A stretch of DNA of 64,000 nt, taken from the NCBI GenBank assembly GCA_016866305.1, contig VGMX01000003.1, positions 1 through 64,000 on the forward strand, written 5' to 3'. The notes under the pieces were generated by a model. That model was not told where the DNA came from and did not search any database. It worked only from the letters and a program-made list of their open reading frames with translations. Below, piece by piece: positions 1 to 8,794 of the stretch; position 1 is the stretch's first letter, and every line of letters starts with the position of its first letter. The DNA is from Chlorobiota bacterium. GTDB taxonomy: Bacteria; Bacteroidota; Chlorobiia; Chlorobiales; Chlorobiaceae. Both the position numbers and the translations under genes were made by a program.

Positions 1-299
1 ACCTGACCGTCCTGTGGAATAACACCCCCGATAAGGGAAAGAAAAGCAATCGCGAAAATGAGGGAAAGCCCAAACGGAATGCCTCCTATCCAGAGAACAA
101 AAGTGTTGTTTCTGAACAGAACGCCAGAAACAAGAAGCAGCGCAGCAAAAACAGCAACAAACAAGGCGTTGTACGGCCAGTGAAACACCGGGACACCCGT
201 TCCGGTCATGTACTGCACAGCAAATCCGATCGTTACCGCAAGAACCGCCACCATCGCCGAGACACGAAACCCCCCATCCCCGAACCAAGCTTTCATCAT
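1..299 (-). CDS. ResB/CcsB-like cytochrome c biogenesis membrane protein (5' end only)
   Basis: Partial gene running leftward off the window; about 99 N-terminal residues are visible from tandem ATG codons at 299/296. The translation has three hydrophobic segments (about residues 12-30, 44-60 and 67-88), with a short polar loop between the second and third. The third ends in GGVIPQ, which resembles the IPQ motif after a membrane helix in ResB/Ccs1 proteins that deliver haem to apocytochromes c. The regulator gene upstream ends 24 bases away, so the two are probably co-transcribed, and a c-type haem protein is divergent next door. Family assignment from a fragment is tentative. Confidence 0.5.
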   Translation of the reverse strand, partial: MMKAWFGDGGFRVSAMVAVLAVTIGFAVQYMTGTGVPVFHWPYNALFVAVFAALLLVSGVLFRNNTFVLWIGGIPFGLSLIFAIAFLSLIGGVIPQDGQ

Positions 300-323
300 A
301 ACATAACCCGTAACAATTCTTCT

Positions 324-656
324 TTATGAACAGCTCCCCCGTTGTGCAGCCACCGGTGATTGCCCCTCCTTTTTCAGCAGCTGGCAGCATTTGCAGACAA
401 TGAAATGCAGTTCGTCGGGAGAAGCGTCCTCACAGATTTTCCGAACGGCTGCCTTGATCTCCTGGCGATACAATCTGGTTCTTGGCGATTGCAGGCCACG
501 CTTTTTATGAATATACTGTGACACTGCGGCTGGAGTCACCCCAAGTTTTTTAGCCGCCTGTGACTGGGTCATACCGGTCTTGACAAGTTCAATGGCAAGA
601 TCGGCACGTATCTGTGGAAGATAATACCAAACCGCTTTTTCACAGGGAAAAATCAT
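324..656 (-). CDS. HTH transcriptional regulator, COG2522-like, Cys-rich
   Basis: A 110-residue protein with a helix-turn-helix at about residues 24-50: the motif TQSQAAKKLGVTPAAVSQY has the shape of an XRE/Cro recognition unit. Cysteines at 5, 75, 88, 90, 91 and 109 flank the HTH, including CKCC near the C-terminus; predicted regulators of COG2522 also carry conserved cysteines around a small HTH, so a metal or Fe-S sensing role is possible but unproven. It lies 24 bases upstream of the ResB-like gene on the same strand and is divergent from the haem-binding protein at 706, so it may control either. Confidence 0.7.
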   Translation of the reverse strand: MIFPCEKAVWYYLPQIRADLAIELVKTGMTQSQAAKKLGVTPAAVSQYIHKKRGLQSPRTRLYRQEIKAAVRKICEDASPDELHFIVCKCCQLLKKEGQSPVAAQRGSCS

Positions 657-705
657 AGTTGCCCGTTAGACGTTTAAAAAAACTTACCGAGATCCTTCTG
701 CAAAC

Positions 706-1137
706 ATGCCGGACCATCCCTACAGAACAACGGCAAGCTGGGCACTCATAGCCCTTCTGCTCATTCAGTTTGTTCCGCTTGGCCGCATCAACCCTCCGGA
801 AACCTCTCCGGTTCAGGCTCCCGAAAAAATCGTCGCCATCCTGAAAAAATCCTGTTTCAACTGCCACTCCTTTCAGACCAGCTGGAATTCGCCGGTCACT
901 ATCGCGCCATTATCATGGTTAGCGGCAGTTAAAGTTTCACAGGGACGCAAGGCATTGAACTTTTCAGAATGGGGCACCAGCGATCCGACCGCTCTGAAGA
1001 ACCGAATGCATGCAATCAGGAAAACAGTTTTCACGGTCTCCGACCATGAGGGGCTGTATTATGCATTGTTCCCGGAATCCCGGCCGACCCCCGATGAACG
1101 CTCAATACTGCTGGACTGGATCGAGACACACGAATGA
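706..1137 (+). CDS. Haem-binding domain protein (membrane-anchored, CxxCH)
   Basis: A 143-residue protein with an N-terminal hydrophobic anchor (about residues 11-25) and one c-type haem site C50-F-N-C53-H54. The context SCFNCHSFQTSW and the downstream segment resemble the small haem-binding domain family (Haem_bd), in which Cys-x-x-Cys-His is followed by a Trp/Pro-rich stretch. The protein would sit in the periplasm tethered to the inner membrane. It is divergent from the HTH gene, with about 50 bases between them, and close to the ResB-like gene, consistent with a c-type cytochrome neighbourhood. The electron-transfer partner is unknown. Confidence 0.75.
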   Translation: MPDHPYRTTASWALIALLLIQFVPLGRINPPETSPVQAPEKIVAILKKSCFNCHSFQTSWNSPVTIAPLSWLAAVKVSQGRKALNFSEWGTSDPTALKNRMHAIRKTVFTVSDHEGLYYALFPESRPTPDERSILLDWIETHE

Positions 1138-1268
1138 AAACGACATACCGGATTTAAAAATTCAGGATCACCCTTCAGAGACAAGAACTCCAGGGTGCGA
1201 AAACGGTCAATCCGCATCATCGCCGGGGTGACCGAACCTGCCCTGAGCACAGCCGGAAACAACCTTGC

Positions 1269-1838
1269 TTACCCCTGCATTTCGAGAAAATTTCTGATTA
1301 TTTTTTTCCCCTCGCCGGTCATGATCGATTCGGGATGAAACTGGACGCCGTAAAGACGAAGCGACCTGGAATCCATGCCCATGATGGTGCCGTCTTCCGT
1401 CCAGGCCCTGATGGTCAGCGATGCTGGAAGCGTTGCCCGTTCGACAATCAGTGAATGATAGCGCGTTGCAACAAAAGGATTGTTCACCCCGTGAAAAATA
1501 CCGGTATTGTCATGGTATACCATAGAGGTTTTCCCGTGCATGATCTGCCCTGCCCGGACAACACGCCCGCCGAGAGCCGCTCCGATTGACTGATGACCGA
1601 GACAAACCCCGAGCAGCGGTATCCTTCCCTCAAGCGCTCTGATAAGGGGAACGGATACACCGGCATCGTCGGGTGTTCCCGGACCGGGGGAAATAACGAT
1701 TTTGTCGGGCTCCCGGCAAAGGATCTCCTCCACGCTTATTTCATCGTTTCTGAAGACTTCGACGGCAACTCCGGATTCACCGATATACTGAACAAGATTA
1801 TAGGTAAACGAATCATAATTATCGATGACGAGAATCAT
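1269..1838 (-). CDS. trpG: Glutamine amidotransferase of anthranilate/aminodeoxychorismate synthase
   Basis: A 189-residue class I glutamine amidotransferase. Visible: DNYDSFTYN at 7-15, PGPGTP at 51-56, nucleophile Cys79 in GVCLGHQ, and the His168/Glu170 pair in FHPES. It supplies ammonia from glutamine to the chorismate-using partner in tryptophan or folate synthesis; TrpG and PabA cannot be separated by sequence and one protein often serves both. No trpE/pabB is in the window. It begins 21 bases after the GlmU-like gene and is the last gene of the leftward cluster 4588-1269. Confidence 0.9.
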   Translation of the reverse strand: MILVIDNYDSFTYNLVQYIGESGVAVEVFRNDEISVEEILCREPDKIVISPGPGTPDDAGVSVPLIRALEGRIPLLGVCLGHQSIGAALGGRVVRAGQIMHGKTSMVYHDNTGIFHGVNNPFVATRYHSLIVERATLPASLTIRAWTEDGTIMGMDSRSLRLYGVQFHPESIMTGEGKKIIRNFLEMQG

Positions 1839-1859
1839 GCAGAACCACAGATTATACGG

Positions 1860-3116
1860 TTAAAAAAAAATTTTCCTGCCGTGCTCTTTTCCGGCAACAA
1901 ATCGGAACATGGTTTCATAGGCGCTGCTCATGACAACCTGCCTGCGCTCCATAACCTTACGGGCGGTTTCAACCGCCTTGTCGATCAGATAGGGACCGAA
2001 CCCGCCGGCAGCGCTCCCCCAGGTAAACGGCAGAACCTCTTTCGGAGGAAATCCGCCCCCGAAAACATGTGATCCGGTGCCGACGATGGTTCCGGTATTG
2101 AACATCGAATTGATGGAGCATTTCGCGTGATCACCCATCACAAGACCAAGAAACTGCAGTCCGGTCGAGACTTCCCGGCCATCCACAAGAAGTTTTACGC
2201 TGCTGTAATTGTTTTTCAGATCGGACGTATTGGTTCCCGCACCGAGATTACACCAGGACGAAATATAGGAATGTCCGAGAAAACCGTCATGCTGCTTGTT
2301 CGCAAAAGGCTCGATGAGGGAGTCCTCGACCTCTCCACCAACCTTGGATGCCGTCCCTACGAAAACATTGCTGTATACTCTCGCACCAGCCTTGACCCTC
2401 GACCATGGGGAAAGAAAAACGTTCTTCATCAACACCGCCTGCGGCTCGACTACCGCCCCTGCTCCGACAGAGATAAAACCCTCCTCCGCATCGAGCACAG
2501 CGCCAGCCTTGACCACCGCCCCGGGAGCGATAAAAATATTTGAACGGTTGACAATAACCGCCGAGGGATGGATGTCTCCCTCAAGAACACCGGTTTCCAG
2601 AGGACCCGCATCCATATCCATCGCTTCGGAATGTAAGGCGATGACATCCCAGAGATTGTCGACAACGCGGAACCCCTCGACCTGATGAACCGAAAGTCCG
2701 TCGGCAAGCATTGCGGTATCAAGGAGATCCGGCAGTCTCCCGGCAAACAGACCGGGAAACTGCCGTCGAAAGAGCCGGGCAAACAGCATATTGTCTCCCT
2801 GCATAAGCGCACTGGAAGGTTCGACAAGCGCATCGGCGATAATTTCCGCAGCGGTATCATCGCAAAGCAGTCTGCCGTTCACCAGAAACAGTTCGTCATC
2901 TTCAACCCTGTTGACCATTCGCTCCGGATGCTGCTCGCGGTAGAACGGAGCGAGATAGGCTCTCAGGTGCCAGCTCAGGTGAACCCTGCCTTCCGCTGCA
3001 TCATCAAATCTTTCGGCCAGAGAGCGAAAACCGGTATAAAGCCCGTAAACCGGCTTGAGATTCACCAGCGGTTTCATAAGCGAAACCTTCTCGTCTTCAA
3101 AAACCAGATACTGCAT
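1860..3116 (-). CDS. GlmU-family protein with left-handed beta-helix acyltransferase domain
   Basis: A 418-residue protein with two parts. The N-terminal half (about 1-180) starts YLVFEDEK and resembles the divergent nucleotidyltransferase half of the GlmU-like family found in Bacteroidetes and Chlorobi. The C-terminal half has hexapeptide-repeat character (HPSAVIVNRSNIFIAPGAVV and following), as in LbH acetyltransferases, with a conserved GLVMGDHAKCSINSMFNTG segment. A role in UDP-N-acetylhexosamine or other nucleotide-sugar formation is family-level inference; a canonical glmU may exist elsewhere. It is 40 bases downstream of the lipid kinase and 21 bases upstream of trpG. Confidence 0.75.
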   Translation of the reverse strand: MQYLVFEDEKVSLMKPLVNLKPVYGLYTGFRSLAERFDDAAEGRVHLSWHLRAYLAPFYREQHPERMVNRVEDDELFLVNGRLLCDDTAAEIIADALVEPSSALMQGDNMLFARLFRRQFPGLFAGRLPDLLDTAMLADGLSVHQVEGFRVVDNLWDVIALHSEAMDMDAGPLETGVLEGDIHPSAVIVNRSNIFIAPGAVVKAGAVLDAEEGFISVGAGAVVEPQAVLMKNVFLSPWSRVKAGARVYSNVFVGTASKVGGEVEDSLIEPFANKQHDGFLGHSYISSWCNLGAGTNTSDLKNNYSSVKLLVDGREVSTGLQFLGLVMGDHAKCSINSMFNTGTIVGTGSHVFGGGFPPKEVLPFTWGSAAGGFGPYLIDKAVETARKVMERRQVVMSSAYETMFRFVAGKEHGRKIFF

Positions 3117-3156
3117 CGATTATGGGACTATCGTCTGTTGTCTGTCTGTCAGTCCG

Positions 3157-4062
3157 TCAGGAGACGACCGTGAGCGCTCCGGGGGCAACGGATATCCTGA
3201 TACTGCCCGGAAGGGTTTCGAATACCTCGCCATCCATATGCATGGTCTCGGTATCCGGAACCATGATCTCGACACAACTGGCCTTGCAGTACAAGACCAG
3301 AGGATCCTTGATCTGGTTTCCCCGGAGATACTTCACCACATACCCCGGAAAAGAGCGTTTCGGAATGGATTTCAGGATGCACACATCAAGAAGCCCGTCT
3401 GCCGGATCCGCTTCGGGAGCGATGCGAAACCTGCCACCCTCTACCTTGCCGTTCGATACGGAAAAAGCAAAAACCGGCTCGTGCAATTCAAGCACACCGT
3501 CCGGTGCAGTGATTTTAATATGCATTTTTACGGGCGCATAACCTACGAAGACGCTTAAAAGTGCATAGACATAGCTGATTTCACCTTTCAGCCATGTTGC
3601 GAGTTTGACCTTTCTGGCAATTCTGCCGGTAAGCCCGATGCCAAGCGAGTTGACAAAATAACGCCGTTCACCCCGGTTGAACACGACATGGCCAAGATCG
3701 ACTTTCCGGCTTGAACCCGCAAGACACTCCTGGAATGCCTCATGAAGGGTTCCGGCATAACCGATCGTCTTGATGAAATCGTTTGCCGAACCGATCGGCA
3801 GCACGCCGACAACAACATCACTGCCGGCAACGGCATTGGCGATCTCGCTCAGCGTTCCGTCCCCCCCGCAAGCAACAAGAAAATCGCACTTGTGACTTGC
3901 GGCAAGGGCTATCTCGCCTGCATGCCCGGCATATTCGGTTGTGACAAGCGAGGCGTCACCGAGAGCCGAAACCCGGCTCTTCAGCCAGGGCTCTTTCCTG
4001 AAAGCCCTTCCCTTGTCAGCTGCAGGATTGAAAATAAAGGTGTAACGGGTGCGCTTACGCAT
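3157..4062 (-). CDS. Diacylglycerol/lipid kinase family protein (YegS-like)
   Basis: A 301-residue protein with a DAGK catalytic domain: FNP at 11-13, GGDGT at 66-70 (nucleotide-binding loop) and the SANDF motif after it. The C-terminal half matches the second YegS/DgkB domain. It should phosphorylate a lipid alcohol such as diacylglycerol at the inner membrane face; the substrate is not readable from sequence. I chose the ATG at 4062 because homologous sequence starts there. It overlaps the stop of the upstream phosphatase gene by 8 bases, giving probable translational coupling. Confidence 0.85.
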   Translation of the reverse strand: MRKRTRYTFIFNPAADKGRAFRKEPWLKSRVSALGDASLVTTEYAGHAGEIALAASHKCDFLVACGGDGTLSEIANAVAGSDVVVGVLPIGSANDFIKTIGYAGTLHEAFQECLAGSSRKVDLGHVVFNRGERRYFVNSLGIGLTGRIARKVKLATWLKGEISYVYALLSVFVGYAPVKMHIKITAPDGVLELHEPVFAFSVSNGKVEGGRFRIAPEADPADGLLDVCILKSIPKRSFPGYVVKYLRGNQIKDPLVLYCKASCVEIMVPDTETMHMDGEVFETLPGSIRISVAPGALTVVS

Positions 4063-4588
4063 GCCTGTCTCCGGCAAAAAAACCGTGACCGGTCGCATTG
4101 CCGCCGATATCGGCAGCCAGAGTTCCGAGGATGTGGAAAGAAGCCTGCCGAAGGTCACCCATAACCCGCATAAAATCGTGGAAGTTTCCATAATAGGGAT
4201 CGGCTATCTCCTCGTCATTGCGGCCGGGTACAAAGGACATGACAAGCCTGATACTCGGCTTGTCCCCGAAACCCGTTATCCTGCCGATCTCCTCATAATT
4301 TTCATGATCCATCACAAATATCCAGTCATACCCGTGCAGATCAAGCTCGTCAATACAGCGCGCGCGAACATCGGCGATATCGATTCCAAAACCGGCGGCG
4401 GCAGCCACAGCCCGCTCATCGGGGGATGAACCCCTCTGATAACAGCGGGTTCCTGCAGAATCTATCGTAAAACAATCAGCGTAACCCTCCGCTTCGGCAA
4501 GGGTGCGAAATGCCCCTTCAGCCATGGGAGAGCGACAGATGTTTTCATAACAGACAAAAAGCAGGTTCAACGGCATATCGGTATTCAA
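4055..4588 (-). CDS. Low-molecular-weight protein-tyrosine phosphatase
   Basis: A 177-residue protein with the CX5R P-loop C13-Y-E-N-I-C-R19-S and the DPYYG general-acid motif (the usual DPxxG), as in LMW-PTPs. The loop reads CYENICRS where most family members have C-x-GNICRS, so the usual Gly is Glu here. The protein is slightly longer than the typical 150-160 residues because of a C-terminal tail. It is the first gene of the leftward cluster with the lipid kinase, GlmU-like protein and TrpG. LMW-PTPs in such settings often dephosphorylate proteins in envelope polysaccharide pathways; that is inference here. Confidence 0.85.
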   Translation of the reverse strand: MNTDMPLNLLFVCYENICRSPMAEGAFRTLAEAEGYADCFTIDSAGTRCYQRGSSPDERAVAAAAGFGIDIADVRARCIDELDLHGYDWIFVMDHENYEEIGRITGFGDKPSIRLVMSFVPGRNDEEIADPYYGNFHDFMRVMGDLRQASFHILGTLAADIGGNATGHGFFAGDRHA

Positions 4589-4772
4589 AAGTAATTTTTT
4601 TACGGTTCATACCGGCCTCTACGCAAAAAATCACTACTTTTACTTCAAGAAAGCGGTTTCATCCAATAAAAACAGGGAGCAATTGTCTGTTGTCAGATAA
4701 ATAATACTTCCATTCCCTCATACACACAAATAAAGGATACCGTTAATCCGGATAACGCAAACAAAACCGTCA

Positions 4773-5975
4773 ATGAAACGTTGCCCCGTATCACACCTGC
4801 CGGTCAGGGAAGATCCCGGATGGATAGCGCCGCACCCTGAAAACGATTATACAACGGTTTTCAGCCTGATCGGCCACGACATCATCCATTTTGTCCACCG
4901 TTCATCCAAAAGCGAAATAACCCTTTCCGGTATCGATTCCCGAAGGTTTATCACCATTCTGCAAGACCTCGACCTGAGCGTTATTCCGGTTTACCTGCTT
5001 GTCGATCTGGACAAGGTTACAACCATCGGATACCATTACGGCAAAAATTTTCTGAATTTCGCATTCAACTGGGGCAAAAACATCAGAATGGTTGTCCTGT
5101 ACAATGTAAGCAAAGAGGTTCGTGACGCGGTTGAACGGTTCTTCCTGATAGCACCGGAAAACGTGTGCATGGCCTTTGCAGACAACTACCGGGAAGCGGT
5201 TGAAATGGTACTGGGCATGAAAAACAGAAAGAACGGGGTGGAACCCTGCGAGCCACATGCCTCCGGTTCGACTGAGCCGGAAAAGGAACTGCTTGCGGCA
5301 ATGACAAGAATGTCCATGCTCCAGATTTTCAACCAGCAGATCCATCTCCCTGCTTCCGGTCATGAATTACATCCCTACTTTCTTGCTGTTGAAGGGTTCA
5401 GGAAAGATATGATCGCCAAAGAAACCCTCACCAGGGAAAGAAAAAAAGCTCTGCAGCGGAACTATGAGCAAAAATACGCCATGACGCACAGCCATCTGCA
5501 GCGGGAAATCGGAAAACATACGGCGGCAGCCAAGGCGCATGCCGGTCTTGTTCTGTCACTTGAAACCGATATCCTGATGAACGAAGAAAAACTGCTGAAG
5601 CAGAAATCCCTTGAGGAAGAAACAACGGTGGCTGCAGAGCGGATTCGTGCCCGCCTGCAGAAACTTTGCGGCAATGATCTCCTTGAGCATTATTACAGCA
5701 ATCCCGCCGGAACGGAGATCATCCCGAATCCTGATGAGCAGCAGCCTGACGCAGCCGATATGCTGTTTATCGACCAGCTGAAACAGAACCATCCCTCCCT
5801 GAACGCACAAGAAATGAATATCTGCCTGCTTATCCGGAAAAATTATCCGACAAAAACCATTGCCGGCATGATGGCCCTTTCGACGAGGGGCATGGAAAAC
5901 ATCAGATACCGGCTGCACAAAAAACTCGGACTTGGAAAGCACCGGTCCATGAAAACCTATCTTTGCGGCATGTAA
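4773..5975 (+). CDS. STAS-like / coiled coil / LuxR-type HTH regulator, copy 1
   Basis: A 400-residue protein in three parts. Residues about 25-150 form an alpha/beta domain resembling STAS/SpoIIAA-like folds (alternating hydrophobic strands such as PVYLLVDLDKV and RMVVLYNV). About 205-300 is charged and heptad-like, a probable coiled coil. The last 65 residues are an HTH of LuxR/NarL type ending TRGMENIRYRLHKKLGL. No receiver, kinase or ligand-binding signature is seen. The next gene encodes a paralogue of the same architecture. Function is unknown; a sensor-type transcription factor is the likeliest reading. Confidence 0.7.
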   Translation: MKRCPVSHLPVREDPGWIAPHPENDYTTVFSLIGHDIIHFVHRSSKSEITLSGIDSRRFITILQDLDLSVIPVYLLVDLDKVTTIGYHYGKNFLNFAFNWGKNIRMVVLYNVSKEVRDAVERFFLIAPENVCMAFADNYREAVEMVLGMKNRKNGVEPCEPHASGSTEPEKELLAAMTRMSMLQIFNQQIHLPASGHELHPYFLAVEGFRKDMIAKETLTRERKKALQRNYEQKYAMTHSHLQREIGKHTAAAKAHAGLVLSLETDILMNEEKLLKQKSLEEETTVAAERIRARLQKLCGNDLLEHYYSNPAGTEIIPNPDEQQPDAADMLFIDQLKQNHPSLNAQEMNICLLIRKNYPTKTIAGMMALSTRGMENIRYRLHKKLGLGKHRSMKTYLCGM

Positions 5976-6005
5976 AAAAAATACAAACTGCAGTGTATTT
6001 TTTTT
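5975..6005 (+). terminator. Probable intrinsic terminator after regulator copy 1
   Basis: An 11-bp A/T-rich stem: arm 5975-5985 pairs with 5994-6004 around the 8-base loop AACTGCAG, with the right arm running into a T-tract. It overlaps the stop codon of the first regulator and would separate it from the second copy, so the two paralogues are probably transcribed independently. Confidence 0.5.
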
Positions 6006-6104
6006 AAAAAAATGCGAAAATCCATTGATTACTTCAAGACAATTCGCCATATTACGAACAATATCACGTCATGGTATTTTTAAGCTGTGAATAAGTCATG
6101 ATTT

Positions 6105-7319
6105 ATGAGTAAAGAGACCGTTCGGGATTTGCCTGTTTTCCAAAAAGAACACTGGAAAAGCGAAAATAAACAGGCAGGATACACCAAGCACTTCAAACGT
6201 ATCGGGCGAAATATTATCCACAGCTCAGTCGAAGCGCACCAGGATATCACGCTCGAGAGCATGGATATCGACCTGTTCGACACCGTCCTGCATGAAACCG
6301 GACTGACGGGAGAGCCGATCTACTGTCTTTGGGATTTCACCAACATTGCAGATATCTCCTACAACTACAAAAAATCCATAACCAAACTGCTGTACAACCG
6401 CAATCCGCAGTTCAAGCTGATTGTTTTTTATAATGTCCAGCCGTGTGTCAGTATTATTGTCGAATCATTCGCAGCAGTCGTTCCTGAAAGTATGCGGGTC
6501 CTCGTGACTGACAGCTACTCTCAGGCTTTGGAGGCGGTTCAGGAGTATGAAAACGGAACCATTCCGGAGATACCGCCTGAAAGTCATGCCGATGCGATGA
6601 AAAGGAATTTTCTTGCCTATCTGGCAAGGATGTCCTGGTTTGATATGTTCGATGAACACATCTCCATACCGACCTTCAACGATACTTACTATCCGTTCTT
6701 TAAAGCCATAGAAGCCATGCAAACCGATCTCCGGGAAAAAGAAAAAGAAAAAGAAATGGAACTCGAACAACTGAAGCAGGACTACGAGCAGAAGATAACC
6801 GATGCGGTTGTCAAACTGAACGCCCAGATTGAGCTCAACAAAAAGCAGGTGCGGGAATACGAAAAAGAGATCGCCGAACTGAAAGCGAGGATTGCCAACC
6901 AGGATATGGAACTCACAAGGGTTTCAACAGCGATTGCCGAGAAAACCACGGCCCTGCGCAACCTTCTCGACCAGATCTACGCACTCGATATCGATCAGGA
7001 CCAGAAACGGCAAATGACCGACTCCTGCCTGAGCCTTATCGAAACGGAAACCATCGAGAAACGGCTGAACATCGAGCTGACCGAATCGGATTCGGTTTTT
7101 CTCTCCAAGCTGCAGAAAAAGCATCCGAACCTCAACCAGCGCGAACTGCGCATCAGCCTGCTGGTGAAGCTGAACTACGATACGCGGGAAATCGCCCGCT
7201 CGGCGGGAATTTCAACCCGCGGCATGGAAAGTATCCGTTACCGCATGCACAAGAAGCTCGGTCTCGGAAAACATCAGTCGATCAAAACCTACCTTTCCGA
7301 TCTGGCCGCCATTTTTTAA
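6105..7319 (+). CDS. STAS-like / coiled coil / LuxR-type HTH regulator, copy 2
   Basis: A 404-residue paralogue of the preceding gene. The N-terminal domain aligns by pattern (PIYCLWDFTNI and LIVFYNVQP against PVYLLVDLDKV and MVVLYNVSK), followed by a longer and more regular coiled coil (about 205-300, rich in KEKEKE and heptads) and an HTH almost identical to copy 1 (TRGMESIRYRMHKKLGL). Conservation is highest in the HTH and lower in the N-terminal domain, suggesting similar DNA targets but different inputs. It starts about 130 bases after copy 1, beyond a terminator-like hairpin. Confidence 0.7.
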   Translation: MSKETVRDLPVFQKEHWKSENKQAGYTKHFKRIGRNIIHSSVEAHQDITLESMDIDLFDTVLHETGLTGEPIYCLWDFTNIADISYNYKKSITKLLYNRNPQFKLIVFYNVQPCVSIIVESFAAVVPESMRVLVTDSYSQALEAVQEYENGTIPEIPPESHADAMKRNFLAYLARMSWFDMFDEHISIPTFNDTYYPFFKAIEAMQTDLREKEKEKEMELEQLKQDYEQKITDAVVKLNAQIELNKKQVREYEKEIAELKARIANQDMELTRVSTAIAEKTTALRNLLDQIYALDIDQDQKRQMTDSCLSLIETETIEKRLNIELTESDSVFLSKLQKKHPNLNQRELRISLLVKLNYDTREIARSAGISTRGMESIRYRMHKKLGLGKHQSIKTYLSDLAAIF

Positions 7320-7374
7320 GATGGCTGAACCTGCTGGAAACCCCCATTTCCGGGAGGGAAAGATCACCATCGAA

Positions 7375-7407
7375 GCCTCTGTTTCAGCTGAAACAGAGGC
7401 TTTTTAT
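7375..7407 (+). terminator. Intrinsic terminator of regulator copy 2, overlapping the ALDH gene end
   Basis: A perfect 26-base palindrome (7375-7400, arms GCCTCTGTTTCAG and its complement) followed by TTTTTAT on the plus strand. It lies 55 bases after the second regulator, and its left half contains the stop codon of the convergent aldehyde dehydrogenase gene. The minus-strand side lacks a T-run, so it acts mainly for rightward transcripts. Confidence 0.8.
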
Positions 7408-8757
7408 ATTGGTGAACTCCCTGATACCGTAACTTGACAGTTCTCTGCCGTAACCGGAATGCTTTACGCCGCCGAACGGAAGCCGGGGATCCGATTTCAC
7501 CATGGCGTTGATGAAACAGTTGCCTGCATCAAGCTGCCTGGCAAAGCGCATGGCCCGCACCGGATCGGCGGAAAACACTGCAGAACCAAGCCCGTATTCG
7601 CTGTCGTTGGCGATAGCTACCGCCTCATCGTCGTCCTCCGCCTCGATCACCGTTGCAACCGGGCCGAAAGTCTCTTCGCCATATGCCGCCATGCCTTTTT
7701 GCACATCGCTGAGAATGGTCGGCAAATAGAAATACCCTTTTCCTTCCGGCAAAACCCCGCCACACAGCAGCGATGCCCCCTGACGGACGCTCTCCATTAC
7801 CTGGCGGTGCAGTCCGTCACGAAGATCGGCCCGCGCAATCGGTCCGACTTCGGTTGCTGAATCGAAAGGATCGCCGGTTTTCGCGGCAAGCATCCGGCGA
7901 AGCAGAAGCTCCTCGAAACGGCTTTTGACCGAACGGTGCACAATGAACCGTTTCGCGGCAATACAGCTCTGTCCGCTGTTCAGAAGACGGGATGCGGCAC
8001 AGACCGCAACCGCCTTGTCGAGATCAGCATCGTCAAGCACGATGTAGGGATCGTTCCCCCCAAGCTCCATGACACTGCGTTTGAGTGCACGTCCGGCCTT
8101 CTCGGCGACCGCCCGGCCTGCAGCGGTGCTGCCCGTTACCGAAACCGCTTTCACATGCGGATGAGCGATAACCGTACCGGTATGACGATCGACATGCTCC
8201 ATTGCGATATGCAGGGTACGGTACAAATCGGAGGGAAATCCCGCATCGCGGAACGCCTCTTCGATGGCAATGGCACAGCCGGTCACATTCGGTGCATGTT
8301 TGACGATGACTCCGTTTCCGGCCATCATGGAGGGAACCGCAAACCTGAAAACCTGCCAGAACGGGAAGTTCCAGGGCATTACCCCGAGCACGAGACCGAG
8401 CGGCTCGAACACCACCATGCCCTTCGCCCCGTCAACGTCGATCTCCTCGGGCTGCAGATATCCTTCGGCACGCTCGGCGTAGAAGTCGCAGACCCATGCT
8501 GATTTCTCCACCTCAGCAACAGCCTGCGCCAGCGGCTTGCCCATTTCACGTGCCGCGAGGGCGCCGTATGCCTCCTTTCGATCGCGCAGCAGATCGGCGA
8601 TACGATGCATGAAAAGGGCGCGTTCCGGCATCGAAAGATGCCTCCACCGGCTGAAATCATGATATGCCGCATCGAGAGCGGACCCGATGTCGCCGGGCGA
8701 CATGACAGGATATTCGGCAAGCACCTCTTCTGTTGCCGGGTTGATGGTAACGATCAT
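7384..8757 (-). CDS. NAD(P)-dependent aldehyde dehydrogenase, succinate-semialdehyde dehydrogenase type
   Basis: A 457-residue ALDH. It begins MIVTINPATEEVLAEY, has PWNFPFWQVFR in the cofactor region, the catalytic Glu in ELGGNDPY and the catalytic Cys in NSGQSCIAAKR, and ends with the usual PFGGVKHSGYGRE segment. It oxidises an aldehyde such as succinate semialdehyde to the acid; the exact substrate is inferred from family resemblance. The start at 8757 is chosen for its AAGGA ribosome-binding site and because typical ALDH sequence begins there; an in-frame extension to 8841 would overlap rsgA. Confidence 0.9.
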   Translation of the reverse strand: MIVTINPATEEVLAEYPVMSPGDIGSALDAAYHDFSRWRHLSMPERALFMHRIADLLRDRKEAYGALAAREMGKPLAQAVAEVEKSAWVCDFYAERAEGYLQPEEIDVDGAKGMVVFEPLGLVLGVMPWNFPFWQVFRFAVPSMMAGNGVIVKHAPNVTGCAIAIEEAFRDAGFPSDLYRTLHIAMEHVDRHTGTVIAHPHVKAVSVTGSTAAGRAVAEKAGRALKRSVMELGGNDPYIVLDDADLDKAVAVCAASRLLNSGQSCIAAKRFIVHRSVKSRFEELLLRRMLAAKTGDPFDSATEVGPIARADLRDGLHRQVMESVRQGASLLCGGVLPEGKGYFYLPTILSDVQKGMAAYGEETFGPVATVIEAEDDDEAVAIANDSEYGLGSAVFSADPVRAMRFARQLDAGNCFINAMVKSDPRLPFGGVKHSGYGRELSSYGIREFTNIKSLCFS

Positions 8758-8794
8758 GGAAATCCTTGCAATAATGATTGGTTGATGATGGTCC

